NCBI GenBank assembly: GCA_028673005.1
Contig: CM054114.1
Coordinates: 129,352,470-129,416,469, forward strand
Reading direction: 5' to 3'
Length of the DNA: 64,000 nt
Source of the DNA: Tanypteryx hageni
Lineage: Eukaryota > Arthropoda > Insecta > Odonata > Petaluridae
Below, in pieces: positions 49,101 to 56,760 of the stretch. The number at the start of each line of letters is the position of its first letter. Positions within the stretch are counted from its first letter, which is position 1. Position numbers and translations under genes: made by a program. The notes beneath the pieces are model-generated. The model saw only the letters and a program-made list of their open reading frames with translations. It was not told where the DNA came from and did not search any database.

Positions 49101-51163
49101 CAAAGTTGACGTCCCAAATTGATTACTTATATTGACAGGAAATGTTTTAATAAGTGTTAGTCATTCTAAGGAATTCTCATACCATAAATACCATTTGTAA
49201 ATCATTGTTTATCAATGATAGGGAAAAATTGGAAAACAAATTAATAGAGCATTATCAGGTTTAAAATACCAAAAGCAATGTCAAAATCTCTTTCTGACAT
49301 TATATTTTGCATGTATTTTTTAAATAAACAAATTTAATAGATTTTACTGTTTATATGCTAATATGTATGGATCAACTGTCAAGTGTCAAGTGGAAATGGA
49401 AATAACCCATTTGTTCACAATTTTAAGACATTTTAAAGTATTAAAGAAAACATCTCTGCATGATGGATTTTAGACTTTCTATGTAAAGCAAATAGGAAAA
49501 AACGTTCCTGGAATCGAACCCAGGTCTTCAATCTTTGCCAAATAAAATACATATACCCCGGAGGTGTGCCCTGGCAGCACAGTTCATTGATTCAAAAGTT
49601 GTTAGTGACAATCATGCATACAGACATGACCATTTCATAAGGCAATGTTTCCTTTGGAAACCAGCCTAAAAATGTTCAGAGGGGCACCCCATAAAAAAAT
49701 TCGAAAGTTACCTGAAGTAAATCATTTAGATCAGTGATATCCAAATTGGTCCTCAAGACTCCTGCTGTGTTCTTGGGATGTGAGCTCCAGGAATTAAAGT
49801 TTTTTCTTCCTAAATATATTGAAAAATCATCAGTAATAACTTTGGTATTTGTTTATGATTGTTCTCGAGTTTTTTGGTGTCTCACTTGAGTTTTAGAATA
49901 TAGCTTGATGCTGGTTGCTTTGAAAAGGATAAGAACCATTGATTTATGTAACGAACATTTCTTTGATGTAGCTTTAGTCTTAAATTTGATTTAAGTTTTA
50001 AAATTTGACAAATATAGACTTAAGGGATTATATCAATTCTTTGTAATTAAAAATGCACCAGTAATAAAGATATATAATGCTTAACCCTTTGAGTGCCATG
50101 CCGATTTTGCTGGATATGCCCAAAAGTGCCATGGCTATTTCAGCAATTTTGCATCAATCTCCAAGCATGCTATTTATTCATATTCTTGCCTGATTCTTTC
50201 AGTAATTGCACAAATGATTACAAATATTAATTATATTAATAGAATATTAGAATTAATTTTGTGAATTTTTGTTAAAAATTTTTTATATTATTTTTGCAAG
50301 TATATTTAACTTATTTTCATAAAGGCAAGACATCCAGGTAAAAAATTGGAAAAAGCCACAAAAAATATTAAAAAATGAAATTACAGAAAAATATTATTTG
50401 CATAACTGCAATTTTAGCACTTTTTTATCAGTCTCTATGAAAGATCACATGCTATTTATTCATATTTTTACCTATTTCTTTCAGTAATTGCAGAAATGAT
50501 ATATAAAACATTACATTCTATAAAACTATATATCCATAAAATTTATTTATAAAATAAAAAAATATTTTGCTATGATTTTACATTTAAAAAAATCACAAAT
50601 ATCTTCTAAAATCTCTAAATTTTCCTTCTCTAAATAACATTAATTGCCACTTAATGAGTTTATATAACAAACCAATTCATCATCTTCAATTCTAACAGTG
50701 AAATTATCTTTGACTATAGAAGCCATCTTGAAAGAATAGAGGTAATATTTTGCAAAATTGAAAAAATCATAACTCAACATATAATCAACGAAAACAAACA
50801 AGAACGTAAGATACGTGAACTACGTAATCTCCTCTTTTGATTGATACCATCATCTCCTGCCATCTGTCATTTGCATGTGGAACTTACGAGTTTACGCTTA
50901 CTCAGCATGGTCAAGGATTTATCGTTGTTAGCACTTTTCGCTTAGGAAGCAAATGACTTTATATATTATCGCGTGACACTTAAAGGGTTTAGTATGCGAA
51001 CTCTCATATTAAGCCTCGAGTATTTTCTTTAAATATTTTTCTTTCTTTTTACAGAATGTTATCAGCACTCCAGTTTCGAAAGCAGTAAAAATAGATTTCA
51101 AGCCAATTAAAGTCCCACCTGACTCATTAACTCCTACTGAAGTGGCAACAATAACGTTTGATT
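19393..51163 (+). CDS. Tmem131: TMEM131-like protein, N-terminal ten coding exons (gene continues)
   Basis: Ten exons join in frame to 364 codons plus one base; family members are well over 1000 aa, so most of the gene lies downstream. Exons: 19393-19498, 20101-20165, 20245-20267, 30017-30100, 30339-30462, 31681-31794, 36713-36835, 37368-37531, 48359-48539, 51055-51163. The N-terminus has a hydrophobic signal segment (LVIIILLILF). The TMEM131-type PapD-like region follows: KFEPSLLDFQ, VPHSEKVILINMNNNKTIHM, HFHCSFFEDK, GNTTFNVVFLGREEGKIHS, SPYRLRPLVGVRMPLNSSF, MHNPHTFPLQIVEVYSSGGE, KNLWEILPFETKPVI, then LVVPLEVEVGPQAGLYSPDD and PKVAKLYLLNSGRKSIQIQ. TMEM131 is known as an ER membrane protein that recruits procollagen through PapD-like domains and links to the TRAPP trafficking machinery. 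Intron sizes reach 10.8 kb through transposon insertion. Confidence 0.92.
20101..20165 (+). CDS. Tmem131: TMEM131 exon 2
   Basis: Acceptor TGTATTTCAG, donor AAA|GTAAGT. Encodes AFMPANNEVRYIVDGMPVSM plus HK, like the region after the signal peptide in TMEM131 proteins. Confidence 0.75.
20245..20267 (+). CDS. Tmem131: TMEM131 exon 3, 23-nt microexon
   Basis: Acceptor TAATTGCAG, donor GAAG|GTGAGA. It adds DVPTPPG and two bases of an Arg codon completed by exon 4, keeping the frame. Very short but needed for phase. Confidence 0.65.
21685..21981 (-). repeat. tRNA-derived SINE, copy A
   Basis: The minus strand begins with a tRNA-like head: A box GGTGTAGTGGTTAGAGTG and B box GGTTCGAATCC about 50 bp later. 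The body contains CATCCTTCGGAAGGGACGTT and AAGCAGTTGGCCCCC. It is inserted into the 3' end of the PLE coding fragment at 21985-22640. Copies B (28208-28413) and C (53044-54819) share the body. Confidence 0.75.
21985..22640 (-). pseudogene. Penelope-like GIY-YIG fragment, second lineage
   Basis: The minus-strand frame reads SNGYNHDLALKRAISEKELQ, then MLPYVAGTTERIARILSKHN and a Cys-containing RFTCLKKTCDFLP. The GIY-YIG nuclease is GVYQVQCRYGKSYIGQTGRS with EHQRTLKNKQ after it. It differs clearly from the PLE family at 6678 and 26617. The coding part is open as far as the SINE junction at about 21985, where the last residues are SINE-derived. No RT domain was found upstream, so this is a 5'-truncated copy. 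Confidence 0.75.
22977..24458. repeat. 1.5-kb polypyrimidine (CT) / polypurine tract
   Basis: Nearly pure C/T on the + strand, built from tandem CCCTCTCTTCCCTC-type units (14- and 10-bp variants), with a short unique break at about 24075-24118. It lies in TMEM131 intron 3 in the sense strand. Long Gly/Arg/Glu reading frames on the minus strand are by-products of the repeat. Confidence 0.95.
24459..25355. other. Intronic AT-rich stretch, nothing recognised
   Basis: Part of TMEM131 intron 3. No coding or paired-end structure seen. Confidence 0.4.
25356..26223 (-). mobile_element. Helitron-like remnant, copy 3
   Basis: GGTGCTTGCATACTGCAAAC at 25357-25376 is the same hairpin end as at 10742 and 42949. 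One of the ~130-bp units (GCCAAATTTCAGCTCTGTAG) is present at 26170-26220. The terminal CTRR is not preserved. Confidence 0.35.
26224..26275. repeat. (TA)n microsatellite, left border of PLE
   Basis: About 25 TA units. With the matching run at 28069-28136 it brackets the PLE, as expected for insertion into a TA microsatellite. Confidence 0.95.
26276..28068 (-). mobile_element. Penelope-like element inside (TA)n, 5'-truncated
   Basis: The 3' pLTR on the minus strand lies at 26276-26490 (includes CTGAAGAAGGAGTAGTTCCG). The coding region ends abruptly at about 28030. There it joins 28036-28068, which is an inverted copy of 26303-26345 (ACACCTTGTTGACATCCATA), so the element has short inverted ends. 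Such inverted pLTR fragments upstream of truncated PLEs are known for this group. Confidence 0.85.
26617..28030 (-). CDS. Penelope-like RT (C-terminal half) + GIY-YIG endonuclease
   Basis: The frame is open from the truncation at about 28030 to the stop at 26617; the first ATG is at 27984 (455 codons from there). Motifs in order: STIDVCSLYTNIPH (RT motif A Asp), GTAMGTRMAPSYANAFLGEW (motif B), WLRYIDDIFLLW (motif C with Asp-Asp) and NITFLDVDLS. After a linker come PPMLSFRRPPNLANILWKKE, CGRPRCLTCP, and the GIY-YIG nuclease NIIYLLRCTQCPAFYVGLTS with NIRMNGHHNSV. It ends SFTPPGLNLR. No internal stop occurs, so it is a young but N-terminally truncated copy. It is the same family as 6678-7246. Confidence 0.9.
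28069..28136. repeat. (TA)n microsatellite, right border of PLE
   Basis: About 33 TA units after GACATCCA. Confidence 0.95.
28208..28413 (+). repeat. tRNA-derived SINE, copy B, head missing
   Basis: Shares GGCCCCCTTGGTGCTCTT, TAGGAGTAGGCTAATG-like and GGCTATAATAATC plus AGAGGTTGATTAGCC with copy C at 54620-54795. The tRNA-like head is absent. Confidence 0.75.
28414..30016. other. Remainder of TMEM131 intron 3, nothing recognised
   Basis: AT-rich with short open frames (for example 28564-28878, + strand, hydrophobic) that show no known motif. Confidence 0.4.
30017..30100 (+). CDS. Tmem131: TMEM131 exon 4
   Basis: Acceptor TTTTTTGCAG; donor GGAAAG|GTATTT, phase 2. Encodes TPYLEDSSFYRSRSNIKFEP then SLLDFQE, the start of the first PapD-like domain. 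Confidence 0.85.
30339..30462 (+). CDS. Tmem131: TMEM131 exon 5
   Basis: Encodes HLGVPHSEKVILINMNNNKT through HFHCSFFEDK, a very recognisable TMEM131 segment. Donor GACAAG|GTACTA, phase 0. Confidence 0.9.
31681..31794 (+). CDS. Tmem131: TMEM131 exon 6
   Basis: Encodes VIPPLGNTTFNVVFLGREEG then KIHSTLFIHTSEGSFKYQ. Acceptor TGTGTTTTAG; donor CCAG|GTACGT. Confidence 0.9.
31925..32559 (+). pseudogene. piggyBac transposase remnant
   Basis: Broken frames on the + strand spell a piggyBac C-terminal region in order: VVLPEIIEFYM, QYSV..KTRHWPLCL, YHLLNIVGVNAM, PFQLRETIHRIV and a terminal Cys/His tail ending PPKKVYPYCSK. Several stops and frameshifts interrupt it. The catalytic Asp region is not seen. 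Confidence 0.55.
32814..35455. mobile_element. TIR transposon remnant ('TATAAGACGCAC' ends), carrying a nested element
   Basis: The left end ATATTTTTCGGTGTATAAGA continues CGCAC. The right end, reverse-complemented from about 35451, reads GAATTTTTCAGTGTACAAGA then TGCACCCC. The ends match imperfectly, suggesting age. 33749-34919 is a separate element inserted within it. No transposase was recognised. Confidence 0.45.
33749..34919. mobile_element. TA-flanked TIR element with internal tandem duplication
   Basis: A 1171-bp element. The ends CCGTATCTGCCCGAATA match 17/17 in inverted orientation and extend as AAGCCGA. TA flanks both sides (33747-33748; 34920-34921). Inside, about 33911-34109 and 34110-34315 are diverged direct copies (shared ACGCCGTTG, GTTGCGCATCGAAAG, TATACGCAATTTTAATA). 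No ORF was recognised. Confidence 0.7.
35460..36712. other. Rest of TMEM131 intron 6, nothing recognised
   Basis: No conserved coding or repeat ends. A purine-rich patch occurs at 36095-36160. Confidence 0.35.
36713..36835 (+). CDS. Tmem131: TMEM131 exon 7
   Basis: Encodes VTGTGVMSPYRLRPLVGVRM then PLNSSFAPLIHMHNPHTFPLQ. Acceptor ATATTTTCAG; donor TACAG|GTAAGT. Confidence 0.92.
37368..37531 (+). CDS. Tmem131: TMEM131 exon 8
   Basis: Encodes IVEVYSSGGELCLELPSGEM, then KNLWEILPFETKPVIRAKF to VYI plus AG of an Arg codon. The donor ATCAG|GTTTGC is weak (GTTTGC) and lies 32 bp from the end of a Harbinger element. Confidence 0.92.
37856..37933 (+). pseudogene. Harbinger Myb/SANT-like accessory protein, N-terminal stub
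   Basis: A 25-codon frame from the ATG at 37856 to the TGA at 37931-37933 reads MNSEKKRSRGLNFTPNERNV then NVDIG. This resembles the beginning of Harbinger Myb/SANT-like proteins (basic KKRSRG.NFTP..). The accessory protein normally helps transposase nuclear import and DNA binding. The rest of the gene has been lost. Confidence 0.5.
39135..40223 (-). pseudogene. HARBI1-like transposase with a single in-frame TGA
   Basis: The minus-strand frame starts at ATG 40223 (MAAENFDAEVLYLEFLENIR) and ends at 39135. One TGA at 40013-40011 interrupts it, after LEYNTD; the frame continues without shift as NHPLTPMQQLLITLRFYATG. The helix-turn-helix (VSKASVCRCISKVSD) is followed by the DDE nuclease: GNMDCTHIPI (Asp 1), RWPGSVHDSTIF (Asp 2), LLGDNGYPL and RNVVERQYGVWKRRFPV (Glu). 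Total length is about 360 codons, normal for HARBI1-type proteins. The position of the stop fits a CGA to TGA change. It is otherwise intact. Confidence 0.88.
40410..40914. other. Intron 8 sequence between transposons
   Basis: AT-rich, nothing recognised. Confidence 0.35.
40915..41880 (-). mobile_element. LINE 3' fragment (Jockey/CR1-like)
   Basis: On the minus strand broken frames give LPHFNYCDTVYQDISNELSL, KLQQAQNAC.RFICDLQKND, LEARRCLHLTLFYQIKTLQI and NNLFSIPHHRTEIYNKSFQV then RLWNALPTDFQN. These are the typical C-terminal motifs after the RT in Jockey/CR1-type LINEs. The 3' UTR ends GAATAAAGACAATTATC with an (ATCT)n tail at about 40915-40932. A short (TA)n lies inside at 41152-41173. The RT core is missing. 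Confidence 0.7.
41940..42934 (-). pseudogene. Tigger transposase remnant (catalytic and C-terminal region)
   Basis: Minus-strand pieces in order: FNMNESELVYNLLPDRTSAL, KKKSKERLTALLCCNADGSK, LQPLIVGKYQRPQCFKGIKQ, LPSNYKANKKAW, ILFLMDKGAVHND, LPANTTS then YMQPLGQRIIYH, and SNMHDAMMSIVVSCEKTAFS. These match the DDD transposase of Tigger elements; several stops and frameshifts are present. The N-terminal DNA-binding part is cut off at 42935 by the Helitron-like end. Confidence 0.75.
42935..43800 (-). mobile_element. Helitron-like remnant, copy 2
   Basis: The hairpin GCTTGCA-TTC-TGCAAGC (42949-42965), with AGTTGGTG before it, matches copy 1. The final CTAG is CTTG here. A ~130-bp unit is present at 43640-43765. 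It interrupts the Tigger transposase at 42935. The far end is not defined. Confidence 0.4.
43801..44866. other. Intron 8 AT-rich stretch
   Basis: No recognised gene. A minus-strand frame at 44134-44571 (145 codons) has no motif I know. Confidence 0.35.
44867..46492. mobile_element. DNA transposon with ~330-bp inverted repeats
   Basis: 44875-45200 and 46135-46487 are inverted copies (shared TTTTGGTTCACCAAGGC, GAAGGGCCACGTC, ATGATAACAGTTAAATATAA, AATAAATAGGGATGATCTAA, TGTGCCCTGCGTGAA). The outer ends, TATAAGACACACCCC and ATAAGATGCACCCC, resemble the termini of the 32814-35455 element. The internal part has a short minus frame, MAPTKGGNSIVEKRKFGIPV, at 45212-45415 that could be a transposase N-terminus but is unproven. 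Confidence 0.65.
46493..48358. other. Rest of intron 8
   Basis: A Tigger-like end (minus: TACAGGTTGACCTTGATTTA) lies at about 47508, and a possible partner near 46681, but they match poorly. (CT)n runs occur at 47764-47781 and 48037-48053. No gene seen. Confidence 0.3.
48359..48539 (+). CDS. Tmem131: TMEM131 exon 9
   Basis: Acceptor ATTCAATAG; completes the Arg codon from exon 8. Encodes IIVNSTMDYLVVPLEVEVGP, QAGLYSPDDLIDFGLSGSTD and APKVAKLYLLNSGRKSIQIQ. Donor ACAG|GTTTGT. Confidence 0.93.
49497..49590 (-). repeat. tRNA-like SINE fragment
   Basis: The minus strand has a clear B box in GACCTGGGTTCGATTCCAGG. The A-box region is poorly preserved and no cloverleaf forms. A short SINE head or tRNA relic in TMEM131 intron 9. 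Confidence 0.4.
50085..50987. mobile_element. TTAA-type piggyBac-like MITE
   Basis: A 903-bp element with ends CCCTTTGAGTGCCA and (minus) CCCTTTAAGTGTCA. The left flank is TTAA (50081-50084); the right flank is TTTA (50988-50991), one change from TTAA. Two diverged direct repeats sit inside (about 50140-50225 and 50403-50502, sharing GCTATTTATTCATATT and TTTCAGTAATTGCA). No coding capacity. Confidence 0.65.
51055..51163 (+). CDS. Tmem131: TMEM131 exon 10
   Basis: Acceptor CTTTTTACAG. Encodes NVISTPVSKAVKIDFKPIKV then PPDSLTPTEVATITFD and the first base of the next codon; donor GATT|GTAAGT. Matches the end of the second PapD-like repeat. Confidence 0.88.
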
Positions 51164-51842
51164 GTAAGTATTTTAAACTTTCTGATGCCAAGTCAATTAT
51201 TTTCCATTCTTTAAATAGATGTGTGAGCATTAAATTATACTTTTATAGTATATTGGGAACCTGGTTGGCCATTTATTTATAATAAATATGACAAATTACA
51301 GAAAATTCTTTTTCTCCAATTATAATTTACTCTTAAAGCACATTAATTGGCATTTTATTTTCAATTGTTTCCACTTAAATTAATTGTATTTGTTTTTTAG
51401 AAAATATATCTTGAGAAACATTTTGTTTGATTAAAAAAAATCTATGAGACTATTATTTTTTGTTATTCTTCTCATTTTATTGCATAGAATCTGAAATTTT
51501 CAGTCATTGTTTCTGCTGTTTGTTTGTGCTAAATACTGTTGCCTTATGTAATGCATTATAGTTTTCAGCATGATCAAATAAAAAGAGGCATATTCATCAT
51601 GCATATTAGTGTTGATGTATGCTTTTGATTGCTATAAGTTCTCAGAAGAAAATAAGATTAAGGTATAAATATTATCCAGGAATATAAGAGAGATATTTCT
51701 TTTTGAGAGATGGGTCATTTTAGAAAGAAAAGTATTTGGATTAAAAAATTATTTGTTATTTAACGAATTCCTAATTAAGTGTGATATACGAGGTGTGACA
51801 ATAAAGTTCCCGGAATATCCCTGCAAAAACCATATTTGTATA

Positions 51843-52278
51843 CTGATGATACCCGACTTACAGACAGGTTATGTTACTCAAATCCCTTCGTAAGTCAAAA
51901 ATTTCATAAGTCAGAAGTGCCTCTTATAGACTGAGTTCTTATGTACAGTACAAGTTAGCACACTATGCATGTTTACTAGACATTTTGTAATGAGCAGCAC
52001 TGCAGAAGTTTTTAAAAAAAATGCAAAAAAAAATATTCCGAGATACGCACAAACGGGAGGTGATGTGGAACAATACTGAGATTCCTCTTTTTCTGACAAT
52101 CAGAATGCGCATGATGAGGGTAACTCTTTCTTCCGAATGCGATGTCAAGTAGTCCCCAAACACAGCTAGGTTATGTTATGCACTTACAGAATATTTCCGA
52201 GCCTCGAAATTTTTTTAATTCATGGGAATTAAATCCTTAAAGTCGGAAATCTGTAATCTGTAAGTTTGGGAGCGTCAG
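51843..52278. mobile_element. 436-bp TIR MITE inserted in mariner
   Basis: Ends CTGATGATACCCGACTTACA and (minus) CTGACGCTCCCAAACTTACA, with TA on both sides (51841-51842; 52279-52280). Non-coding. The style fits a Tigger/pogo-derived MITE. Confidence 0.7.
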
Positions 52279-53070
52279 TACTTGCATACTAATAGTTGTT
52301 GTTACTCTTGAAGTAACCTCCCTGGGCAGTAATACACTTAGCTCAACAATGTTGCCACTGCTGAAAACATTGCTGATACACCTTACAAATACTATTTAGG
52401 GTCACTGTCACATTTTTTTTGAATTTCGTCAATGTCTACAAATCTATGGCCCTTCAAAGCAGTCTTCAGTTTTTGGAAAATCCAAAAATCACATGGGGTC
52501 AAATCCAGAGAATAAGGTGGATGGTCCAGCTTCTTGATTAATTTGTTGGCAAGAAATTGTCTGACAGTGAGTGTGTCATGAGCAGGGGCATTATCGAGGT
52601 GCAAGATCTATGCGTGAGGCCAAAGTTTGGGACTTTTCTGATGAACAGAGTCACATAGCATTTTTAGTATTTCCACATAATAATGCTGGTTTACTGTTTG
52701 ACCTTTTGGGATGAACTCGAATTAAACAACACCCTTGGAACCAAAGAAACAAATCATCATTGTTTTCATTTGGGCTCTTGACATGCATACTTTTTTGATC
52801 TCGAAGATGATGACGTTTTCTATTGCATGCTTTGTCTTTTCATCTCAGGATCATATTGAAAGTACCATGTTTCATCTCCAGTATATCTAAAAAGTTTTTT
52901 CACCTAGCCAACTCACGAGAAATCCGAACAAACATCAAGCCGACTCTGTTTCTGTTCATCAGTCAAAATTTGCGACACCATCTTTGATAAAACTTTCTTC
53001 CTGTCCAAATCCTCTATCAAAATCTGCCTCACATTTTCTCTGTGTGATGGCGGTGGCAGAATGATTAGAC

Positions 53071-54525
53071 CATGGGTGGGGAACTGGTGGGCTTCAGGCT
53101 GCATGTGGCCTTTGTGATACTCAGTGCGGCCTTTTGCATACTTGTCTAAACATACTCAGACTCATATATGATTTTAGCATGAAGGTTACAGAAAGAACAA
53201 ACAAAAGATATGTATTTTGCATCAACAGAATCTTTGCACCAATTCTTGTTTTAAATGACACATTACGTATAGTTATTGGTTTTGTGAACTAGGTATATTC
53301 GAGCAAATGCTTCACGGCATCGCCAGTTTCGCACCATTCTTCAATATAACAATGAAACATTTAGTGTAGTTCTTCCAAACCATTAAGTGAGCTGGTTGTC
53401 ACAAGGTCAAGTACTAGAAAATCTTTTAGTTTTGCGAAAACAAGTCACGAGCTTTTTCAAAGAACAGAATGAACCTTGAGAAATTTTGAAAAAAGATTTC
53501 TGCAGAAATGTTGCATGTTTGTGTGATTTAATGTCAAAACAAAATCATTTGAATACTTCTCTACAAGGTAAAACTAAATCCATATATGAAATGTGGCAGC
53601 AAATTCAGTCATTTTGGAGGAAGTTGAATTTTTCCAAAATTTTCCTGAACTGGCAAAGGTAATTGATAAATAAGATATGAATAAAAACTTGCAAAATTGG
53701 CATATGAATGAATATATAGGTGTTTTAGACTCCTTGATTAAAGAATACAATAACAGATTTAAAGATTTTGAGAAACATGATGTCACACTGAGGTTAGCTT
53801 TTCAGCCACATCTGGTTGATGTCTTGAATGAACCTGAGGATTTGCAGATGGAGTTGATTGAGCTCTCAGAAGATAACATTCTGAAGCCTCGATTCTACAG
53901 TAAAAAAGATCCCATTGAAATAGGGAAGAATGCTGTTGAATACCCACGACTCCATCAATATGCACGTCGTTTGCTCTCTTGTTTTGGCACAACCTATTGT
54001 TGTGAATCAATATTTTCACATATTGCTCAAATCAAGACGTATCTGAGATCACAGATGACAAACATTCATCTGGAAGATCAATTGAAGCTAAAGACAACAA
54101 TGCTGGAACCAGATATCAAGTTCTTAGGTCACAACAAACTTTCACAAAAAAGTCATTAAATTGTGTTTGCCTTCTTATTTTGATGAATGTGATTGAATGC
54201 AACATTTTATTTACATGTCCTTAATTTGTTTTAACTTCTTTAAAGTTTATTAATATACTAGCAAATATGAAAATTTAAATTTATTGCATTAGATTAAAAA
54301 GTCATTACATTGTGTTAAAGCCTTCAAAGTTTTTAAAAATATTAGTAAATATGAAGAATTGAAATCTGTATTCATTAAATTAAAAAGCCATTAAATTATG
54401 TTTGCCTCTTTATTATGTCAATTTTGATAAACGTGAATGTATGCAACGTGCATCGCAATGTGCGGCCTGATGAGGTCTCCGTTAAGTAACATTAGGCCTT
54501 CCAATGAAAAGGTTCCCCACCCCTG
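53071..54525 (+). mobile_element. hAT element inserted in the SINE
   Basis: A 1455-bp element with ends CATGGGTGGGGAAC and (minus) CAGGGGTGGGGAAC. The perfect 8-bp target duplication GATTAGAC lies at 53063-53070 and 54526-54533. Both the end type and the duplication size are typical of hAT (Charlie/ZBED-like). Confidence 0.92.
53305..54159 (+). pseudogene. hAT transposase remnant (ZBED5/GTF2IRD2-like)
   Basis: The + strand gives ASRHRQFRTILQYNN, WLSQGQVLENLLVLRKQVTS, FFKEQNEP, CLCDLMSKQNHLNTSLQGKT, then an open 160-codon frame from 53677 to 54159. It contains RFKDFEKHDVTLRLAFQPHL and the hAT dimerisation region CFGTTYCCESIFSHIAQIKT then YLRSQMTNIHLEDQLKLKTT. The BED finger and early catalytic part are missing, so it is an internal-deletion copy. 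Stops and frameshifts lie before 53677. Confidence 0.8.
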
Positions 54526-55767
54526 GATTAGACCATTGACCTTCCATGCAGCAGTTCCTGGTTCGAATCAGGTGGAGGTCGGATTTTTGACCCTGGGATC
54601 GTCCCATTCCCTACTTGTGCCCTTTGAGGAGACTGCAAGTCAGCACTCCATCCTTCGGAAGGGACGTTAAGCAGTTGGCCCCCTTGGTGCTCTTTGTTAG
54701 GAGTAGGCTAATGCTGGCACCAGGTTTCCCTCCTCCCTAGTGTCTGTTAGGTGTGGAATGAGTAATGGCTATAATAATCCAAGAGGTTGATTAGCCAAAA
54801 ATTCCATTCAAAGAAACAGTTTCTCTGTCTAAATTTAATTTCTCTGCCATCATTCGTACGCTTAACCTTTATCCGCCAGATTTAAATGCCTGTGCAAGGT
54901 TCCTTCTGCTGGATTTATTTTGGGGTATTTAAAAAGTATTTGTTTACATTCTGAAAATATCGAGTATCTAATAAACTATTCGTAATAAAATATTCAAATA
55001 AATTGCTCATAACATCTCCACAGTTTCACTTGCACCTTTGCCTAACTTTGCACAAAACTTAATATTGATTCGTTGCTCTAACCAACGATCACTCATTTTC
55101 GTGATGGGACTGAAAAATGCTCTTACTATCAACGCGACTGCTTCGCAAGGACTGGCACAATTGTTTTCAACTGCAGCATAAGGAAGCACAGATGTATTGG
55201 AACATGTCCATGTTCTGTCATAATGCTCGGGCAACACAACACTGAACTTATTGTCACACTTCGTATGTTGCTTAGTATACTTTAATTTATTTTAATTTTA
55301 TTTATGCATTATGATAAATAAGCTCAATATGAATGAAAATGCATATAAATCTGAATTATTAAAGTCTGAAAATGTTAAGTATTAGTTTTTTATTGGTATC
55401 ATAGGAAGAAATTTAATAATTTACATTTATTTTTTTAAATGGAAGTGTAAAATTAAAATCAGCTCTGAAAAATTGTTTATAACTCTAGATATTATGATGT
55501 CCAGGATAAACTGGGTCAATATTTAAATAGAGAAAAGCTAAAGTTGATATCGGTGTTAGCATTAAGCTGCATGTATTGATTCATAGAGGTCAGCCATGAT
55601 CAAAGGGACTAAAAATAAATTAAGCAACAAAAAAATCTGATTTTTAGGCAAATGTTAGACTTACTTGTATTACAAGCATTAGTGAAAGAAAGTGTAAATT
55701 ACATGTTTTGAGTATATATATATATTTATTTATTTATTTATTCAAGCACTTTGACATCAGAAAATTT

Positions 55768-55862
55768 TCTTACCTTTAGCAGGATTTGAACCACCTCACG
55801 TTTGTACTGCTCTTCATGAGCCATGCATTAAAACAACTATGCCATGTTGAACATGAAGAACA
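55768..55862 (-). repeat. tRNA-like SINE fragment
   Basis: Minus strand: A-box-like TGGCATAGTTGTTTTAATGC and B box GGTTCAAATCC separated by about 45 bp. No tRNA stems close. Confidence 0.4.
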
Positions 55863-56756
55863 ATTGAGAAATCTGTCTATATATTTGTTGATCGAGCTCT
55901 ATAAAATCGATAAAGAATTGAAATAGAAAATCTAAATTTGGGAAGAATGCTTTATTCACATATTAAAAGTGATTTATGAAAACATATTTTGAAGAACGAC
56001 CCTGGTTTGACTCTAAGGAAGACATTTCCATTTCCCTTAAGATAACACGTCAAAATAGACTTTTGATGTACAGGCTTTTATTCTTTTTGTGATATAAATT
56101 AGAAAGAATTAACCTACGATCTTTGGATCTGAACCATTTTAAAGAAAAAATGATAAAGTTTCTTATTCTGTTCATCTTTTTCCGCCTACAGTTTGAAATC
56201 ACTCATGTTAAACATTTAATTCACATATTTTGAGGAAATCTTGCCATTTTAATGGAATGTTACTTTGCCAATGAGTTACATTGTTAAACCTCGAAATCCT
56301 ATTGTATTTCAATCCTTATGGGTGAAAGCATGCTTTGAATGCTTTTAGTACGAGAGAGAGAAGGAAGGAGAGGGTAATGAATCATTGCATTATATGAGAG
56401 AAGGAATACATCAGAATGTACAACATTAATCATTCGCTTATTAAAATTACTTAGAATCATTGTAGGATGTCGAGACTTGAAACAACGAATGCCTAAAAGA
56501 ACTAAAGTTTGTTTTCCTGCAATCGATTTTTGAATACATAATGAATCGATCAACAGATCAGTATTTAATGTGAGAATTTGACACATTCTTAGTGATTTGC
56601 ATTGTTGCTGGTTTTGTGTAATTGGGTACCATTGACTTGGATAATCTGTTCATGAAATTTTAATAAAAAACTTTCCTGTAGAATTTCAATGGTATCTCCC
56701 TCATTAGCTAATCAAGTTAATTTTTGAAGAATACATAAACATTCATATATTTCACA
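55863..56756. other. Intron 10 AT-rich stretch
   Basis: No gene or repeat end recognised. Confidence 0.35.
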
Positions 56757-56760
56757 TTAA

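Larger units (their letters stand above)
53044..54819 (+). repeat. tRNA-derived SINE, copy C, split by a hAT
   Basis: Outside the hAT the SINE is 53044-53070 plus 54534-54819 (about 313 bp). B box GGTTCGAATCA is at about 54562. It is inserted in the mariner with a 9-bp duplication TTTCTCTGT (53035-53043; 54820-54828). The body includes CATCCTTCGGAAGGGACGTT and ends near AGAGGTTGATTAGCC. Confidence 0.85.
52392..55096 (-). pseudogene. mariner transposase, fragmented
   Basis: It starts at ATG 55096: MSDRWLEQRINIKFCAKLGK then GASETVEML. After decay it resumes as RMMAEKLNLDRE (about 54870-54830). Across the SINE insertion it continues NVRQILIEDLDRKKVLSKMV and SQILTDEQKQSRLDVCSDF. The first catalytic Asp is in YTGDETWYFQYDPEMKR (other frame, about 52890). 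The second and third lie in MHLDNAPAHD and HPPYSLDLTPCDFWIF (52604-52480), with LKTALKGHRF after. Several stops and frameshifts make it non-functional. Confidence 0.85.
51789..55263 (-). mobile_element. mariner element disrupted by three nested insertions
   Basis: The ends CGAGGTGTGACAATAAAGTT (left) and CGAAGTGTGACAATAAGTTC (right, minus) are inverted and flanked by TA (51787-51788; 55264-55265). Removing the 436-bp MITE with its TA copy and the SINE+hAT block with its 9-bp copy leaves about 1252 bp, the normal mariner length. Transposase pieces lie on the minus strand. Confidence 0.88.
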
